Below, piece after piece: positions 11,955 to 14,321 of a stretch of DNA of 14,321 bases. Position numbers and translations under genes: made by a program. This DNA is from an uncultured Bacilli bacterium (GTDB lineage: Bacteria; Bacillota_I; Bacilli_A; RF39; UBA660): the NCBI GenBank assembly GCA_947630885.1, contig CANRJI010000019.1, forward strand, positions 1 through 14,321. The letters run 5' to 3'. The notes beneath the pieces are model-generated. The model worked only from the letters and a program-made list of their open reading frames with translations. It made no database searches and was not told the DNA's origin. Each line of letters starts with the position of its first letter. Positions within the stretch are counted from its first letter, which is position 1.

Positions 11955-14168
11955 TTATTCATGCTCCAATTTTCTTACTTTAGCTTGCTCTTCAATATAA
12001 TAATTTTCTACTAATTCTTGGGTACTTATACCATATTTCACTTGCATATTTATATTACTCATATTAAAGATATCACAAATTTTTCCATCTATATATAAAG
12101 GAAGATCATTTTGTAATAAATATTCAATTTTAACAACAAGTTCATGATATGATATATTTCTTTTCAAATCATTAATATTAATACCATACTGCAAACACAA
12201 AGAATTAACATTTTCTTGATTTTTACCTATTCCCCATATCATACCAATTTTAGATAACAATAACTCTCTATCCTTCTCTAATTTATGTGCTTTATATAGT
12301 TGTCTCTGTTTAATTATCCAGTTTCCTAACAAATACCCTTCTTTCGTCGTGTATGTACAAAGAACTTTTAAATTACCATATTCTTCATAATATCTTTTAG
12401 CATATAAATAAGCTTGCTCCCAAGTAATATTTTCATTTTGCAAATCAAATACGACATTTATATCTCTAAGTAGATTCGTTTTTCTTTCATCTAACAAATT
12501 ATTTCGATAAAGTCTCTTTTGACAAGCTAGCCATGATCCTAGAGGATGATCATCTTCGGTTCGATAATTAAGTGGAATATCACTATTACCATTAGTAGCA
12601 TAATACTTACAAGCAATCTCATACATTTCATCCCATGAAATATAATTTCTTTTTGTATCGAAGGAAACACCTACTTCACTAAGTAATATTACCCTCTCAT
12701 GAGAAAGATTTCCTCTGCTATAATAGATTTGCTGATTAATAATCCACTTCTTTAAAAGTAATTCTTCGTCTGTTTGACCATCCCATATTCTGTCCAGATT
12801 GCCAAATTTTTTATAATATTCTTTAACTTTTAAATAGGCATCATCCCAATTCATAATAATTCTTCTAATATCAAAGCGCATACCAATATCTTCAAGTAAC
12901 TTAGTTCTTTCTGGAATAAGTCTATTAGTAGTATGAAAGTACCTTTGAGTATTAATCCAAACGCCTAATGGAAGGCCATCTTCCGTTACATAATTTCTTT
13001 TAACTAATAAATTACCATATTTTTCATAGTATTCTTTGGCTTTTTCATACATATCTTCCCATGAAATAGACTTTTTTTGAATGGTAAAATTCATACCAAG
13101 AGCTGTGAGTAACTCGGCTTTATCAGTTGGGAGTGTGTTATTATTATAATTAATTTTTTGCAAATATAACCAAGATCCAAGTGCATAACCGTCTTCTGTT
13201 ACATAACTCTTTGGAATATTTAAATTATGAAAAGTATTATAATAATCCTTAGCCTTTTCGTACATCATTTCCCACGTATATAACATTTTCTTTCGCTCAA
13301 ATGAAATTCCTATTTTTTCTAGAAGGATTCTTCGCTCTTCAGATAATTTTCCATACCGATAGGCTTTCTTTTGAGCAGAAACCCATCCTCCTAAAAAATA
13401 TCCATCGCTTGTTCGATACAATTGTGGAATTTTTAAATGACCATTAATTTCATAATATTCTTTAGCTAGTTCATATGCTTCATCCCAAGGCTTTGTATTG
13501 TATTTCAAAGTAAAACGCATACCAATATCTCCGAGTAATTTTATCCTTTCAAAAGGTAATAATCCTTTTTTATATAGCATTCGCTGTTTTGATACCCATG
13601 GATTTAATAAATAGCCATCACTTGTTCGATAATCGTATGGAACTTCCAAATCGCCATATTTTTCATAGTATTCCTTAGCTTTTTGATATGCTTCTTCCCA
13701 TTTAACTTTTTTTGCATCAGTTTTTGCAATATCAAAGGACATTCCTAATTTCTCGAGTAGCTCTTTTCTCTCCTCTGGTAAATCACCATTAGCATAAGCA
13801 TGCTCTTGTCTTAATAGCCAAGTATCAAGCTGATAACCTACTTGTAATGAATATTCCTTAGGAATTTTTATATTGTGGTGTTGCTCATAGTATTCATATA
13901 CTTTTGCGTATGCTATATCCCATGGAACAGCACTCCATTTAGGTTTAAAACGCATTTCTATTTTTTCCAAAAGAATTTTTCTTTCTGGCAATAGTTTACC
14001 ATTGATATAGCAGCGTCTTTGAGTTTGAATCCAAGTTCCTAATTTTTGACCTTCTTCAGTTACATAGCCATCAGGGACCTCTAAATTTCCATGTTTTTCG
14101 TAATACTGTACCGCTATATTATACATGTCGCGCCATTTATCATTTTGGCTTTTACAAATCTTATTCAT
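11955..14168 (-). CDS. Stand-alone helicase-associated (HA) repeat protein, nine repeats
   Basis: The 737-residue protein is built almost wholly from repeats of the helicase-associated (HA) type (Pfam HA family, usually found behind SF2 helicases and thought to bind nucleic acid). Each unit reads roughly W-x3-Y-x2-A-x2-YY-x4-G-N-L-x-V/I-P-x2-Y-x-T-x2-G-x2-L-G-x-W-x3-Q-x3-Y-x3-L-x3-R-x2-L-L-x2-I-G-M-x-F. The first Trp of the units falls at residues 12, 83, 157, 228, 299, 370, 441, 512 and 583: a spacing of 71 except one of 74. A non-repeat C-terminal domain of about 90 residues follows (646-737), with YGININDLKRNISYHELVVK and a second YGI motif at 712-714. There is no Walker A, DEAD box or other catalytic motif. 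The ribosome site is a G8 tract (14178-14185), 9 nt before the ATG. Cytoplasmic; a nucleic-acid-binding role is inferred from the family. Confidence 0.85.
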   Translation of the reverse strand: MNKICKSQNDKWRDMYNIAVQYYEKHGNLEVPDGYVTEEGQKLGTWIQTQRRCYINGKLLPERKILLEKIEMRFKPKWSAVPWDIAYAKVYEYYEQHHNIKIPKEYSLQVGYQLDTWLLRQEHAYANGDLPEERKELLEKLGMSFDIAKTDAKKVKWEEAYQKAKEYYEKYGDLEVPYDYRTSDGYLLNPWVSKQRMLYKKGLLPFERIKLLGDIGMRFTLKYNTKPWDEAYELAKEYYEINGHLKIPQLYRTSDGYFLGGWVSAQKKAYRYGKLSEERRILLEKIGISFERKKMLYTWEMMYEKAKDYYNTFHNLNIPKSYVTEDGYALGSWLYLQKINYNNNTLPTDKAELLTALGMNFTIQKKSISWEDMYEKAKEYYEKYGNLLVKRNYVTEDGLPLGVWINTQRYFHTTNRLIPERTKLLEDIGMRFDIRRIIMNWDDAYLKVKEYYKKFGNLDRIWDGQTDEELLLKKWIINQQIYYSRGNLSHERVILLSEVGVSFDTKRNYISWDEMYEIACKYYATNGNSDIPLNYRTEDDHPLGSWLACQKRLYRNNLLDERKTNLLRDINVVFDLQNENITWEQAYLYAKRYYEEYGNLKVLCTYTTKEGYLLGNWIIKQRQLYKAHKLEKDRELLLSKIGMIWGIGKNQENVNSLCLQYGININDLKRNISYHELVVKIEYLLQNDLPLYIDGKICDIFNMSNINMQVKYGISTQELVENYYIEEQAKVRKLEHE
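12231..14135 (-). repeat. Tandem 213-bp coding repeats (nine HA modules)
   Basis: Unit starts, at the first base of the conserved Trp codon on the minus strand: 14135, 13922, 13700, 13487, 13274, 13061, 12848, 12635 and 12422. The step is 213 bp except for one of 222 bp (unit 2 to 3, nine extra bases). Units are diverged at the DNA level, but short blocks remain nearly identical. Examples on the plus strand are cttgttcgata near 13410 and 13621, and ttttcatagtatt near 13021 and 13660. This suggests old duplication, with unit gain or loss possible. Confidence 0.85.
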
Positions 14169-14177
14169 AATCTTTTT

Positions 14178-14185
14178 CCCCCCCC
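14178..14185 (-). repeat. G8 homopolymer at the ribosome-binding site of the HA-repeat gene
   Basis: Eight consecutive G on the coding strand, 9 nt before the ATG at 14168, in a very G-poor region. It is the only purine-rich G stretch that could act as a Shine-Dalgarno site here, partly through G-U pairing. Homopolymers of this length are prone to slippage. Confidence 0.6.
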
Positions 14186-14200
14186 TTTGAACAAATAGAT

Positions 14201-14229
14201 ATTATAACACAAAAATAAACTTTTGCATA
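14201..14229 (-). promoter_or_regulatory. Promoter of the HA-repeat operon
   Basis: On the minus strand, a perfect -10 TATAAT (14201-14206) with extended TGT, and a weak -35 TATGCA (14224-14229) at 17-nt spacing. The start near 14194 gives a leader of about 26 nt that contains the G8 tract. Confidence 0.6.
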
Positions 14230-14253
14230 TAATAAAGTAAAAAGTGTTAAACC

Positions 14254-14296
14254 TTTTTTAAAATGTCAGTATAAGATTTTTTTAAAATGTCAGTAT
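14254..14296. repeat. Two 19-bp direct repeats upstream of the HA-repeat operon
   Basis: TTTTTTAAAATGTCAGTAT occurs at 14254-14272 and again at 14278-14296, a period of 24 bp (just over two helical turns). It lies between the minus-strand promoter at 14201-14229 and a candidate plus-strand -10 at 14304-14312. It could be a regulator-binding site, or transposase-binding repeats at the end of a mobile element beyond the window. Confidence 0.6.
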
Positions 14297-14303
14297 TCTT
14301 CTA

Positions 14304-14312
14304 TGATAGAAT
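14304..14312 (+). promoter_or_regulatory. Candidate extended -10 of a divergent plus-strand promoter
   Basis: TGATAGAAT on the plus strand has the same TGA-TAGAAT form as the ireB promoter. No good -35 is present at 17 nt; that position overlaps the second direct repeat. It would serve a gene beyond the right edge. Confidence 0.3.
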
Positions 14313-14321
14313 ATACCTTCG

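Noticed and set aside
12231..14135. Regular repeats considered as a CRISPR array or satellite DNA
   Set aside because: The period is 213 bp, the units are diverged, and one uninterrupted frame encodes conserved Trp, Tyr and Gly positions across all of them, so this is a protein repeat.
1..14321. TGA as a Trp codon (Mollicutes-type code)
   Set aside because: Trp in MltG, UvrB and the HA-repeat protein is encoded by TGG, and TGA ends abiEi and the acidic unknown gene, so the standard bacterial code fits.
1..14321. tRNA, rRNA, riboswitch or integrase attachment sites
   Set aside because: I looked in the intergenic gaps, all shorter than about 240 bp, and saw no cloverleaf, T-box, conserved aptamer core or integrase gene.

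Overview
The window is about 14.3 kb of very AT-rich bacterial chromosome. Nearly every gene lies on the minus strand. The core genes point to a wall-bearing member of the Bacillota (Bacilli-like): the order ireB-ruvX-yrzB(DUF1292)-mltG is a classic low-GC Gram-positive block, and uvrB, trmB and rnc are typical bacterial housekeeping genes. TGG encodes Trp and TGA is used as a stop (abiEi, orf113), so the standard bacterial code applies. Shine-Dalgarno sites are strong (GGAGG, GAGGTG) and several promoters are TTGnnn-17-TATAAT-like with an extended TGn -10. An uncultured gut Bacilli lineage would fit, but that is inference from style only.

Layout from left to right. 1-216: no established gene, but a compact minus-strand unit with a good promoter, a Shine-Dalgarno site, a 29-codon frame carrying a run of nine G, and a weak terminator-like hairpin. 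217-2268: the operon ireB-ruvX-yrzB-mltG, read leftwards from a clear promoter at 2294-2322. 2377-2580: the only plausible plus-strand gene, a very hydrophobic 67-residue protein divergent from ireB and convergent with uvrB. 2598-4547: uvrB, ending in a terminator that overlaps its stop codon. 4630-6062: an AbiE-type toxin-antitoxin pair, with a 17-bp-arm inverted repeat laid over its promoter. 6302-8601: a four-gene unit (DUF4190-like membrane protein, CPBP intramembrane protease, unknown acidic protein, YdcF/DUF218 protein) with a promoter at 8651-8679 and a terminator at 6243-6274. 8722-10221: a PcfJ-like protein. 10283-11575: trmB-rnc, with its own promoter and terminator. 11648-14168: a two-gene unit of a 737-residue protein made of nine helicase-associated (HA) repeats, with no helicase, plus a small unknown protein. 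The right edge carries a 19-bp direct repeat between the HA-gene promoter and a candidate plus-strand promoter.

The core genes handle cell-wall growth and its control (mltG, ireB), Holliday-junction or rRNA processing (ruvX), excision repair (uvrB), tRNA modification (trmB) and RNA processing (rnc). The accessory content is the AbiE pair, the PcfJ-like gene and the HA-repeat operon. The HA-repeat operon is the best candidate for something undescribed: a stand-alone array of nine near-exactly spaced 71-residue modules, a poly-G tract at its ribosome-binding site, a coupled small partner gene, and direct repeats upstream.
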